Below are positions 1 to 7,581 of a stretch of DNA of 11,036 nt, piece by piece. The translations under genes and the position numbers were made by a program. The stretch's first letter is position 1; every line of letters begins with the position of its first letter. Source of the stretch: an uncultured bacterium (lineage in GTDB: Bacteria > Bacteroidota > Bacteroidia > Bacteroidales > CAIWKO01); assembly GCA_903916135.1 (NCBI GenBank), contig CAIWVT010000272.1, positions 1-11,036 of the forward strand, in the 5' to 3' direction. The notes below the pieces were generated by a model. The model saw only the letters and a list, made by a program, of their open reading frames with translations, did not search any database and was not told where the DNA came from.

Positions 1-7
1 CTACCCC

Positions 8-2089
8 CTACTTCACCAAAGCCCCATTTTCAAAATCTTTTTCTTGATGCACAAAACACAATTCGCCTTGGCTGTTTTCTGCCATCAGTATCATCCCTTG
101 GGATTGAATGCCGCGTAGCATCTTGGGCTGAAGGTTGACCAATATGGTTACTTTCTGTCCGATAATCTTGTCAGTGTCATAGTTTGCGGCGATGCCGGAC
201 ACCACGGTGCGTTTGTCTATGCCGGTATCCACCGTAAGTTTCAGAAGTTTGTCGGTCTTGGGGACTCTCTCGGCAGCAAGTATAGTGCCTGTACGAATAT
301 CCAGCTTGGCAAAATCTTCGTAAGTTATATCAGGCTTTGCAGGTGTTATTGTTGTCTCGGTCATTTTATTTTGTTCTTTGGTGCTGTTGAGCCTTTCGAT
401 TTGATCTTCGATAATTTTATCCTCAATTAGTTCGAATAATAATTCAGGTTTATTCAATTGATGTCCTGCCTCTAATAAATCAAAAATTATACATGCATCC
501 GACCATTTTTTATTCTTCAAATTAAGCATATTCTTTAACTTTTCCGAAGTGAATGGAAGAAAAGGTTCCATAAGGATTGCAATATTAGCACAAATCTGCA
601 AACCGATATTCAAGATTGTCTTAACTCTTTCGGGTTGTTCCTTAAAAATTTTCCATGGTTCGGTCTCAGCTAAATATTTATTGCCATAACGAGCTAAACT
701 TATCATGGTTGATAATGCATCTCGGAATTTAAAGTTGTCGAGATCCTCTTCAATTTTATCTCTAAATGTATGTAGTGAAGCTCTAAAAGAATTTTCAATA
801 GGCAACTCATTTCTTCGTTCCGGAACCCTACCATCGTAATATTTTTGTGTAAGGACCATGACACGATTCACGAAGTTCCCCAATATGGCAACCAATTCGC
901 TATTGTTCTTTGTTTGAAAATCTTTCCACGTAAAATCATTATCTTTCGTTTCGGGGGCATTGGCTGTAAGTACATAACGCAACACATCCTGCTTGTCTTT
1001 GAAATCAATCAAGTATTCGTGAAGCCACACTGCCCAATTGCGCGATGTGGAAATCTTGTCGCCTTCCAAATTCAAAAATTCGTTGGCAGGAACACTGTCT
1101 GGAAGGATATAACTCCCTTCAGCATGGAGCATGGCAGGGAATATGATACAATGAAACACGATATTGTCTTTGCCGATAAAATGTATCAGACGGGTATCTT
1201 TTTTCTTCCAATACGTTTCCCAATCAACGGTTTTGTCAATATGTTGAGCCTTATTGGCTGCATTTAAGTTTTCAGCCCACTCTTTGGTGGCAGAAATATA
1301 ACCAATAGGTGCATCGAACCAAACATAGAGCACTTTGCCTTCAGCATCCTCCACAGGGACTTTCACACCCCAATCCAAATCGCGGGTTACGGCGCGTGCT
1401 TGCAATCCTTGGTCTATCCATGATTTGCACTGACCATAAACATTGGGTTTCCATTCTTTGTGCTCTTCTAAAATCCATTTCCGAAGCCAATCTTCATATT
1501 TATCTAAAGGCAGATACCAATGTTTCGTCTCTTTCATGATAGGAACATTACCACTCAGGGCAGAGCGCGGATTTATTAAATCAGTAGCATTTAAAGATGT
1601 GCCACATTTTTCGCATTGATCCCCGTATGCTTTGTCGTTATTGCAATGTGGGCAAGTGCCTGTCACATATCTATCGGCTAAGAATTGTTTCTCCACTTCA
1701 TCATAGAGTTGCGCAGAAGTTTTCACCACAAATTCACCTTTATTAAATAGTGTTTGAAAGAATTCAGAAGCTGTTTCATGATGTATTTTATTCGAAGTGC
1801 GTGAATACACATCGAAAGTAATACCAAACTCCTCGAATGATTTCTTTATAATATTGTGATATTTGTCCACAACTTCTTGTGGAGTCACCCCTTCATTCTT
1901 AGCTTTGATGGTGATTGGCACGCCGTGTTCATCAGAGCCTCCGATAAAAATCACGTCTTCGCCCTTCATGCGCAAATAGCGTACATAAATGTCGGCAGGG
2001 ATATAAACACCCGCAAGATGCCCAATATGAACGGGTCCGTTGGCATAAGGCAAGGCAGAAGTTACTGTTGTTCGATTAAATTTTTTCAT
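8..2089 (-). CDS. metG: Methionyl-tRNA synthetase with C-terminal tRNA-binding domain
   Basis: This cytoplasmic class I aminoacyl-tRNA synthetase charges tRNA-Met with methionine using ATP. The Rossmann catalytic domain has the HIGH box at residues 21-24 and a four-cysteine zinc knuckle at C146, C149, C159 and C162. The KMSKS loop reads KISTS at 345-349, with the ATP-binding lysine replaced by Thr in the fourth position; I take this as a lineage variant because the flanking residues are intact. An alpha-helical anticodon-binding domain follows to about residue 560, then a linker, then an EMAP/Trbp111-type OB-fold tRNA-binding domain at about 586-693 that usually supports dimerisation. The 693-residue length fits the long MetG form. 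The start is the first Met before the HIGH region. It diverges from ldcA and has a -7 element about 57 nt upstream. G+C content steps sharply at the linker. Confidence 0.97.
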   Translation of the reverse strand: MKKFNRTTVTSALPYANGPVHIGHLAGVYIPADIYVRYLRMKGEDVIFIGGSDEHGVPITIKAKNEGVTPQEVVDKYHNIIKKSFEEFGITFDVYSRTSNKIHHETASEFFQTLFNKGEFVVKTSAQLYDEVEKQFLADRYVTGTCPHCNNDKAYGDQCEKCGTSLNATDLINPRSALSGNVPIMKETKHWYLPLDKYEDWLRKWILEEHKEWKPNVYGQCKSWIDQGLQARAVTRDLDWGVKVPVEDAEGKVLYVWFDAPIGYISATKEWAENLNAANKAQHIDKTVDWETYWKKKDTRLIHFIGKDNIVFHCIIFPAMLHAEGSYILPDSVPANEFLNLEGDKISTSRNWAVWLHEYLIDFKDKQDVLRYVLTANAPETKDNDFTWKDFQTKNNSELVAILGNFVNRVMVLTQKYYDGRVPERRNELPIENSFRASLHTFRDKIEEDLDNFKFRDALSTMISLARYGNKYLAETEPWKIFKEQPERVKTILNIGLQICANIAILMEPFLPFTSEKLKNMLNLKNKKWSDACIIFDLLEAGHQLNKPELLFELIEDKIIEDQIERLNSTKEQNKMTETTITPAKPDITYEDFAKLDIRTGTILAAERVPKTDKLLKLTVDTGIDKRTVVSGIAANYDTDKIIGQKVTILVNLQPKMLRGIQSQGMILMAENSQGELCFVHQEKDFENGALVK

Positions 2090-2118
2090 AGTATGTTCAA
2101 CAAACGATGTTTTTTTAG

Positions 2119-2126
2119 TATTTTCG
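2119..2126 (+). promoter_or_regulatory. Weak candidate -7 element for ldcA
   Basis: TATTTTCG matches the Bacteroidota -7 consensus TAnnTTTG at all fixed positions but one (C for T). It is the best plus-strand candidate in the metG-ldcA gap and would give a leader of about 60 nt. No -33 element is evident. The last six bases form one arm of a small inverted repeat. Confidence 0.25.
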
Positions 2127-2136
2127 CAGACGAAAA
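2121..2136. repeat. Short hairpin in the metG-ldcA divergent region
   Basis: TTTTCG and CGAAAA form perfect 6-bp arms around a 4-nt loop. If metG transcription starts just downstream of its -7 element, this hairpin sits near the 5' end of the metG mRNA. Neither side carries a U-tract, so it does not look like a terminator. It could stabilise the transcript or be chance in AT-rich DNA. Confidence 0.35.
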
Positions 2137-2138
2137 AG

Positions 2139-2152
2139 AATTTTGCAAAATT
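2139..2152. repeat. 14-nt perfect palindrome, possible operator
   Basis: AATTTTGCAAAATT is self-complementary over all 14 positions. It overlaps the proposed metG -7 element in the divergent metG-ldcA promoter region, a sensible place for an operator. An AT-rich palindrome of this length could also arise by chance, and no regulator is encoded nearby. Confidence 0.3.
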
Positions 2153-2153
2153 A
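2146..2153 (-). promoter_or_regulatory. Putative -7 promoter element for metG
   Basis: On the minus strand this reads TAATTTTG, an exact match to the Bacteroidota -7 consensus TAnnTTTG, and it lies upstream of the metG start, giving a leader of roughly 50 nt. I see no good -33 TTTG at the usual 19-20 nt spacing. It overlaps the 14-nt palindrome AATTTTGCAAAATT, so a dimeric regulator could compete with polymerase here; that is speculation. Confidence 0.5.
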
Positions 2154-2191
2154 ATTATTTCAAGTCACTTTTTATTTATTATTTTTAATGT

Positions 2192-3085
2192 ATGATTACA
2201 CCGAATTACCTTAGCAAAGGCGACACCATTGCTATCGCTGCTCCGGCACGCAAAATCAGTCTCGAAGAACTTCAGCCTGCCATTGATTTATTTGAGCGTT
2301 GGGGACTAAAAGTTGTGTTCGCTGAGAATCTTTTTAAGAGTCATCATCAATATGCCGGGACCGATAATGAACGAATTGAGGGCATGAATCAATTATTAAA
2401 CAACCCTAATGTGAAAGCTATTATTAGTGCACGCGGCGGTTATGGAACAGTACGTATTGTGGATGGACTTGATTTTTCTAAATTTATGGAAAACCCGAAA
2501 TGGATTGCAGGATACAGTGATATCACAGTGCTCCATTCAGATATTCACAGTGAATTAGGTGTGGAAACCCTGCATTGTTCGATGCCTATTAATTTTGCAG
2601 AAAACACTTCTGATGCAATAGAAAGTATGCGCAAGGCATTGTTTGGCGAGGCACTTAACTATGAGGTTGAAGCACATGAATACAACAAAACGGGCTTTGC
2701 ATCTGGGGAGCTTGTAGGCGGAAATTTATCTGTTTTATATTCATTAAGTGGTTCCTTTTCGGATATAAATACTGATGGGAAGATATTATTTATTGAAGAC
2801 TTAGAAGAATATCTTTATCATATAGATAGAATGATAATACAACTGAAACGAAGCAAGAAATTTTGGAGTCTTTCAGGACTTATCATTGGAGCCATGAACA
2901 AAATGAACGACAATGCCATTCCTTTTGGAAAACAAGCGTATGAGATAATTGCAGAACATGTAGCTGAATACGATTTTCCAGTTTGCTATGGTTTCCCCGC
3001 AGGGCATATTGATGATAACCGTACATTGATTATGGGTAGAAAGATTACCTTAGAGGTTGCTGACAAAACAATTGTTTCCTTTTAA
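2192..3085 (+). CDS. ldcA: LD-carboxypeptidase (peptidase family S66)
   Basis: This is a cytoplasmic serine peptidase of the LdcA/MccF family. LdcA members cut the terminal D-Ala from the tetrapeptide of recycled murein so that the tripeptide can re-enter peptidoglycan synthesis. The catalytic triad is recognisable: the nucleophile S109 in GYSD, E202 in the FIED segment, and H272 in the PAGHIDDN segment. A conserved ARGGYG motif occurs at residues 80-85. The 297-residue length is normal for the family, and no signal peptide is visible, consistent with a cytoplasmic enzyme. MccF-like immunity members share the fold, but nothing nearby suggests a microcin locus, so recycling is the better call. 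It diverges from metG and is followed by an inverted repeat overlapping its stop. Its composition is uneven, GC-rich at the start and very AT-rich around residues 180-220. Confidence 0.92.
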   Translation: MITPNYLSKGDTIAIAAPARKISLEELQPAIDLFERWGLKVVFAENLFKSHHQYAGTDNERIEGMNQLLNNPNVKAIISARGGYGTVRIVDGLDFSKFMENPKWIAGYSDITVLHSDIHSELGVETLHCSMPINFAENTSDAIESMRKALFGEALNYEVEAHEYNKTGFASGELVGGNLSVLYSLSGSFSDINTDGKILFIEDLEEYLYHIDRMIIQLKRSKKFWSLSGLIIGAMNKMNDNAIPFGKQAYEIIAEHVAEYDFPVCYGFPAGHIDDNRTLIMGRKITLEVADKTIVSF

Positions 3086-3102
3086 TAGCTTAATTGTTTT
3101 GT
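3063..3102. repeat. Inverted repeat overlapping the ldcA stop codon
   Basis: ACAAAACAATT (3063-3073) and AATTGTTTTGT (3092-3102) are perfect 11-nt complementary arms around an 18-nt loop that contains the ldcA stop codon. No U-tract follows, so a classical intrinsic terminator is doubtful. It may be a 3' stem that halts transcription weakly or protects the ldcA mRNA end. Confidence 0.45.
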
Positions 3103-3299
3103 GTTACACCATAACATAATATTTAAGTCCAAACTCAGTTTGTTAGTATGCCGTATTGGTAGTAAAAGTTTTTAATTAGGGATACTATTGCTATGAGAAA
3201 CATTGTTATTAGTGTCCTTGACTAACTGTGTTACGTTGGCGGGTTTGTGGTTTTTTTTATTCTTACGCTTTTCGGAGTGGACTCAAACCTTAATTTTTG

Positions 3300-3307
3300 T
3301 ATCTTTG
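3300..3307 (+). promoter_or_regulatory. Putative -7 promoter element for the DUF5686 gene
   Basis: TATCTTTG matches TAnnTTTG exactly and ends 14 nt before the ATG at 3322, predicting a leader of about 10 nt. It also argues against the upstream GTG at 3247 as the start, since that lies before the promoter. No -33 element is obvious. The rest of the 236-bp gap after ldcA shows no gene. Confidence 0.55.
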
Positions 3308-3321
3308 CGCACTATTTTTTT

Positions 3322-5811
3322 ATGTCGAAAATTACACACCTTTTCTTACAACTGTTTATACTGATAATGCTGCTGCCGCTGTGCGGATTTGCGCAGCAAC
3401 TCACCAAGATAATGGGGACGGTGATAGATGCGCACACCCACGAACCTATACCTTTCGTGAACGTTTATTTTCGTGGCACGGATGTACAAACCACTACCGA
3501 TTTCGACGGAAAATATTCTTTGGAAACAAAAACTCCAAAAGATTCTTTGTATGCGCAATATATGGGCTACAAACCCCAAACGAAGGTGGTGGTGAAAAAC
3601 AAGTTTCAATACATAGATTTTGAATTGAAGCCCATTTCCTTCGATTTGACAGAAGTAGTTATACTGCCGGGTGTGAATCCTGCTGAGGTGATTCTCAAAA
3701 AAGTGATTAAAAACAAACCCATCAACAACAAAGAATCCTTCGATGCATTTCAATATGAGGCTTACAGCAAGGTGCAGATTGATGCCAACAATTATTCCGA
3801 AAAATTTCAAAACAGCTTTTTCCTAAAACCATTTCAATTTGTTTTTGAAAATGCCGACACATCCACCATCAACGGCAAGGTGTATCTTCCGGTATTTTTC
3901 ACCGAAACCTTATCGGATATTTATTTCCGCAAACAACCCCAAACCTATCGCGAATTTATCAAAGCCAGCAAGGTGTCGGGCATGGAAAGTTCAAGCATAA
4001 CTCAATTGGTGGGCGATTCCTATCAAAAAGCAAACATTTACGACAATTACAATCTTTTGTTCGACAAAAACTTTGTTAGTCCAATTGCCAATTTCGGATT
4101 GTCCTACTATAAGTATTACTTGATTGATAGCGGTTTCATTGACAATCAATGGTGCTATCATCTCATGTTTAAACCTCGACGAAATCAAGAGCTTACCTAC
4201 ACAGGGAATATATGGATACACGACACCACTTTTGGCGTTGTCAAAGTTGACATGCGTGTTTCCAAAGATGCCAATATCAATATCATCAACGAAATCGTCA
4301 TCAATCAAGAATTCAAATTGGTGGATAAAAAATATTGGATGCCCACCGTTGACAATATGATAGCCGATTTGAATCTAACGGAAAACACAAGTAAAGTCAT
4401 CGGGTTATATCTCCACAAAACCACTTCCTATCGCAATTTTGTTATGAATCAATTGCAGTCGGACAAGTTCTATAACGAACCCGTAAATATTGTTGTGAAA
4501 GATAGTGCCCAAAAACGAGATGCCGATTATTGGACCGAACATCGTCATGATAGTTTGAACTTGCAGGAGAAAAAGATTTATAAAATGACCGACACCATTC
4601 AAACCATCAAAGCGTTTAAGATTTATCGAGATATATTGTTTGCATTTGGCACTAACCATATCAAGATGGGTTATTTTGAATTCGGACCTTTATTTTCGCT
4701 CTATAGTTTCAATGCTGTGGAAGGGCAACGTTTCAGTTTAGGGCTGCGAACCAGTAATAAATTCAGCAAAAAGTTGGAGATTACCGCTCATGTGGCGTAT
4801 GGAAGTTTAGACGATAGGTTTAAATATGGAGGCGAAATCTATTATCTCTTTCATAAAAACCCAAATACGGGCATAAAGATAAAGTACAGTAATGAAATTG
4901 AGCAGTTGGGGCTTAGTGTTACCATTATTACGAATGATTTGCTTTTACAGTCCATCACGAGTCGAGGAAAAACAGATAAGCTTACCATGTCGCGAACCTT
5001 CCAATCCAACTTCAGTCACGAATGGTTTGTGGGATTGTCGAACAATTTAACGATTAAACATCGTATCATTTTTCCTGCCAGCAACGAACCCTTTTTTCAA
5101 GTAAGTGAAAACAATATCAATATTCCCAAATCAAAAATTGTTATTGCAGAAGTTCAGCTTGATACGCGCTTTGCCTATAACGAAAAGTTTTTAAGTGGCG
5201 CATTCACACGTTTGAGCCTTGGCACAAAATATCCCGCTTTGGATGTGTCCTACGTTTATGGATTAAAAAATTGTTTGCAAAGCGACTATGAATATCATAA
5301 ACTCAATATCAGCCTCGAACAATGGTTTAATGTCAGCACACTTGGATGGTCTAAATATATCATCACAGTCGGGAAAGTGTGGGGTAAATTGCCCTATCCG
5401 CTATTAAAAATGCACGAAGGCAACGAGACCGTTATTTGGGATGAAGCAGCATTCAACACTATGAATTATTATGAATTTGTGAGTGACCAATATCTTAGTG
5501 TTTTTTACACCCACCATTTCGATGGATTGCTGTTAAACCATATTCCCTTGTTGAAGAAATTGCGGTGGCGCGAAGTGGCATATTATAAAGGGTTAATTGG
5601 AAGTTTGTCTAATACGAATCGAGACTATAACAATGCGTATTTCTCTTCGGGTGAGCATACACTTAAAAGAGGACCGTATCAAGAAGTGGGCGTTGGAATT
5701 GAAAACATTTTTAAAGCACTGCGGCTATTGGCTGTTTGGCGATTAAATTATCGCGATCACCCCGATATTCAAAAATTTTTAGTGATGGGTACTGTTTCTT
5801 TTTATTTTTAA
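3322..5811 (+). CDS. DUF5686 outer-membrane protein with carboxypeptidase-regulatory-like domain
   Basis: This is a predicted outer-membrane beta-barrel protein of 829 residues whose biochemical role is not established. The chosen start ATG begins a typical signal peptide (MSKIT, hydrophobic run, cleavage near GFA/QQ at 24/25). The open frame also extends upstream to a GTG at 3247, but those 25 residues would bury the signal peptide and precede the promoter element. Residues ~28-103 form a CarboxypepD_reg-like beta-sandwich (GTVIDAHT...PFVNVYF...TTTDFDGKYSL), as found at the N-terminus of TonB-dependent SusC-like receptors. The remainder resembles DUF5686, with alternating aromatic strands and a final ...VSFYF, the aromatic C-terminal signature of barrels inserted by BamA. 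The C21 context (LPLC) lacks a small residue at -1, so a lipoprotein is unlikely. lptB follows after 15 bp. Confidence 0.88.
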   Translation: MSKITHLFLQLFILIMLLPLCGFAQQLTKIMGTVIDAHTHEPIPFVNVYFRGTDVQTTTDFDGKYSLETKTPKDSLYAQYMGYKPQTKVVVKNKFQYIDFELKPISFDLTEVVILPGVNPAEVILKKVIKNKPINNKESFDAFQYEAYSKVQIDANNYSEKFQNSFFLKPFQFVFENADTSTINGKVYLPVFFTETLSDIYFRKQPQTYREFIKASKVSGMESSSITQLVGDSYQKANIYDNYNLLFDKNFVSPIANFGLSYYKYYLIDSGFIDNQWCYHLMFKPRRNQELTYTGNIWIHDTTFGVVKVDMRVSKDANINIINEIVINQEFKLVDKKYWMPTVDNMIADLNLTENTSKVIGLYLHKTTSYRNFVMNQLQSDKFYNEPVNIVVKDSAQKRDADYWTEHRHDSLNLQEKKIYKMTDTIQTIKAFKIYRDILFAFGTNHIKMGYFEFGPLFSLYSFNAVEGQRFSLGLRTSNKFSKKLEITAHVAYGSLDDRFKYGGEIYYLFHKNPNTGIKIKYSNEIEQLGLSVTIITNDLLLQSITSRGKTDKLTMSRTFQSNFSHEWFVGLSNNLTIKHRIIFPASNEPFFQVSENNINIPKSKIVIAEVQLDTRFAYNEKFLSGAFTRLSLGTKYPALDVSYVYGLKNCLQSDYEYHKLNISLEQWFNVSTLGWSKYIITVGKVWGKLPYPLLKMHEGNETVIWDEAAFNTMNYYEFVSDQYLSVFYTHHFDGLLLNHIPLLKKLRWREVAYYKGLIGSLSNTNRDYNNAYFSSGEHTLKRGPYQEVGVGIENIFKALRLLAVWRLNYRDHPDIQKFLVMGTVSFYF

Positions 5812-5813
5812 TG

Positions 5814-5821
5814 TACTTTTG
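5814..5821 (+). promoter_or_regulatory. Putative -7 element abutting the lptB start
   Basis: TACTTTTG matches TAnnTTTG exactly and fills the gap between the DUF5686 stop and the lptB ATG, ending only 5 nt before the ATG. If used, it would start transcription at or next to the start codon, giving an almost leaderless mRNA. A TTTC about 16 nt upstream is at best a poor -33 element. Read-through from the upstream gene is the alternative. Confidence 0.45.
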
Positions 5822-5826
5822 CAGTT

Positions 5827-6570
5827 ATGAGTAATGGAAATTCAAAAATATTACGTGCCGATAATCTGATAAAAAAATATCGGAACAGAACCGTGGTTCA
5901 AGACGTGTCGCTTCAATTGAGGCAAGGCGAAATCGTGGGTTTATTAGGACCAAATGGTGCCGGCAAAACAACATCATTTTATATGATAGTGGGATTGATT
6001 AAGCCAAATTCTGGCAAAGTTTTTCTCGATAATGTTGATATCACCGACGAACCTATGTATAAACGTGCTCAAAAAGGCATTGGATACCTGCCTCAAGAAG
6101 CCTCTGTGTTTCGTCAGATGAGTGTTGAGGACAACATCAAAGCCGTGTTGGAATTCACCAAACTCAACAAACAACAACAACAAGAACGTCTGGAAACCCT
6201 GCTCGATGAATTTGGGCTTCAACACATCCGCAAAGGAAAAGGAATTACCCTGTCAGGAGGCGAACGTCGGCGAACAGAAATTGCTCGTGCCTTGGCGGTA
6301 GATCCACATTTTATTCTGCTCGATGAGCCTTTTGCAGGCGTTGACCCTATTGCTGTGGAAGATATTCAAAGCATCGTATCGAAACTAAAAACCAAAAACA
6401 TCGGCGTGTTAATCACCGACCACAACGTACACGAAACCCTTACCATCACCGACAGAGCTTACTTACTCTTCGAAGGTTCCATCTTAAAAGCCGGCACTGC
6501 CGAAGAACTGGCGAATGACGAACAAGTCCGCAAAGTTTACTTAGGAAAGAACTTCGAACTACGAAGGTAA
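5827..6570 (+). CDS. lptB: LPS export ABC transporter ATP-binding protein LptB
   Basis: This is the cytoplasmic ATPase of the LptB2FGC machine, which extracts lipopolysaccharide from the inner membrane and pushes it along the Lpt bridge. All ABC motifs are intact: Walker A GPNGAGKTT (41-49), Q-loop Q90, signature LSGGE (142-146), Walker B ILLDEP with catalytic E167, and switch H199. The segment around GERRRTEIARAL and the length of 247 residues match LptB rather than a generic importer ATPase. A run of four CAA codons gives QQQQ at 116-119, in the helical domain. The ATG is fixed because residues 8-20 are already conserved ABC sequence. No lptA, lptC or permease gene adjoins it here. Its 3' end overlaps the convergent membrane-protein gene by 12 bp. 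Confidence 0.93.
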   Translation: MSNGNSKILRADNLIKKYRNRTVVQDVSLQLRQGEIVGLLGPNGAGKTTSFYMIVGLIKPNSGKVFLDNVDITDEPMYKRAQKGIGYLPQEASVFRQMSVEDNIKAVLEFTKLNKQQQQERLETLLDEFGLQHIRKGKGITLSGGERRRTEIARALAVDPHFILLDEPFAGVDPIAVEDIQSIVSKLKTKNIGVLITDHNVHETLTITDRAYLLFEGSILKAGTAEELANDEQVRKVYLGKNFELRR

Positions 6571-7074
6571 TTGCATATCTTTATTGAAATCCATCGCAAC
6601 TGGCGGATTCATAAAATATTTCCTTTTAATATAAAAAATGATACCAATCGCCATATTAAAGGCTGCTCCCATAATAATCATGATAAGCAAAGTAAAATGT
6701 GCAATTTTGTAAAAAAGCTCTTCCCCCAACTTCTCTATAGATTCACCCTGTTGTTCAGCAAGCATCGTCACTTTACTACCAATCAAAGGTATGGACAACA
6801 AAGCGTCCACAGCAATGAAAACAAAATAAACCACCACGGCAGCCCAAATATACTTAAAGCGTTTATATATTCCCACGATAAGCAGCACCGGCAAAAGCAA
6901 GTTGATGGCAAAAACAAGGTTCACGGCAGTGAGTCCAAAGAAAGTAATCCCAACCAAATCCGTTCCTTGTGAATATACCGAAATAAGCGTAAAAAGTGAT
7001 AATGATGCGTTGACTATCATGATTATCCAGATGATTTTAATAATTACCGGCATTGGTTTCCAACCTGTTTCCAT
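6559..7074 (-). CDS. Small four-helix integral membrane protein of unknown function
   Basis: I do not recognise this 171-residue protein. It is very hydrophobic, with four likely membrane helices at about residues 10-34, 40-69, 74-97 and 122-149. A short polar segment lies between helices 3 and 4 (about 100-121, with EQQGESIEKLGEE). A basic stretch (KRK, 150-152) and a short hydrophilic tail follow helix 4, so both ends probably lie in the cytoplasm. There is no signal peptide, cofactor motif or catalytic signature. It starts 12 nt after the stop of the dCMP deaminase gene and is probably the third gene of that operon. Its last 12 bp overlap the end of lptB on the other strand. I infer that it is a real gene from its hydrophobic pattern, length and operon spacing. 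Confidence 0.75.
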   Translation of the reverse strand: METGWKPMPVIIKIIWIIMIVNASLSLFTLISVYSQGTDLVGITFFGLTAVNLVFAINLLLPVLLIVGIYKRFKYIWAAVVVYFVFIAVDALLSIPLIGSKVTMLAEQQGESIEKLGEELFYKIAHFTLLIMIIMGAAFNMAIGIIFYIKRKYFMNPPVAMDFNKDMQLPS

Positions 7075-7086
7075 AGTATTTTGTTT

Positions 7087-7581
7087 TTATTGATTTTTAT
7101 AATTCATTATTTCTTCACTCATATAATGCAACTCAACGCCCGCAATGGCAAACATCTCTTCCGATTCGGCACCTGCATGATATTTCTTTTCGCACACCAC
7201 CCGCACAATACCACAATTGATGATTATCATGGCGCAAGTTCTGCAAGGCGTCATCCGACAATATAAAGTGGCAGCATCCAAAGAAATGCCGCGGCGTGCT
7301 GCCTGGCAAATGGCATTTTGTTCAGCATGAACCGTGCGCATACAATGATTGGTGGTATGCCCATCCTCATGCGTTACCTGCTTGAACAAATGACCCACCT
7401 CATCGCAATGCTGAAGTCCCATCGGAGAACCTACATAGCCTGTTACCAAGATTTGTTTGTCGCGCACTATCACGCATCCGCTTCTGCCTCTATCGCAAGT
7501 GGCACGTTGTGCCACCGTGTCGGCAACACCCATAAAATACTCGTCCCAACTCGGACGAACATGTTTTTGTTCTTCACTCAT
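7087..7581 (-). CDS. dCMP deaminase family protein (ComEB-like)
   Basis: This is a zinc-dependent cytidine/deoxycytidylate deaminase-fold enzyme, predicted to convert dCMP to dUMP and so supply dTMP synthesis. The catalytic zinc site is complete: H85-A-E87 (catalytic glutamate) and P112-C113-R-T-C116. Other family features are the CDRGRSG segment near residues 29-35, the GYVGSPMGLQHCDEVGH segment at 48-64, and the NHCMRTVHAEQNAI block. The 164-residue length is usual for the family. The ATG overlaps the end of the upstream kinase gene by 8 nt (ATGAGTGA), which suggests translational coupling. ComEB is named after a competence operon in Bacillus, but the enzyme role is nucleotide metabolism. 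The pairing with a nucleotide-kinase-like protein fits deoxypyrimidine supply or salvage. Confidence 0.9.
   Translation of the reverse strand: MSEEQKHVRPSWDEYFMGVADTVAQRATCDRGRSGCVIVRDKQILVTGYVGSPMGLQHCDEVGHLFKQVTHEDGHTTNHCMRTVHAEQNAICQAARRGISLDAATLYCRMTPCRTCAMIIINCGIVRVVCEKKYHAGAESEEMFAIAGVELHYMSEEIMNYKNQ

Noticed and set aside
845..1539. Plus-strand frames opposite metG.
   Set aside because: They are antisense shadows of a complete MetRS and show no recognisable family features.
345..2089. Loss of the canonical KMSKS motif in metG (KISTS instead) as a sign of a defective or unusual synthetase.
   Set aside because: The HIGH box, zinc cysteines and surrounding conserved residues are all intact, and KISTSRN-type loops occur in functional MetRS lineages as I recall them.
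3190..3225. Tiny plus-strand frame of ten codons (ATG at 3193) in the ldcA-DUF5686 gap as a leader peptide.
   Set aside because: It is very short, has no promoter element before it and no attenuator structure after it.
3247..3321. GTG at 3247 as the start of the DUF5686 protein.
   Set aside because: It would add 25 residues before a normal signal peptide and lies upstream of the predicted promoter element; the ATG at 3322 fits both.
6165..6183. CAA repeat tract in lptB as a phase-variable microsatellite.
   Set aside because: Only four pure in-frame CAA units are present, and unit changes would not shift the frame; it is a plain QQQQ stretch.
7087..7581. ComEB-like gene as evidence for a competence locus.
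   Set aside because: The name is historical; the protein is a dCMP deaminase and no DNA-uptake genes are in the window.
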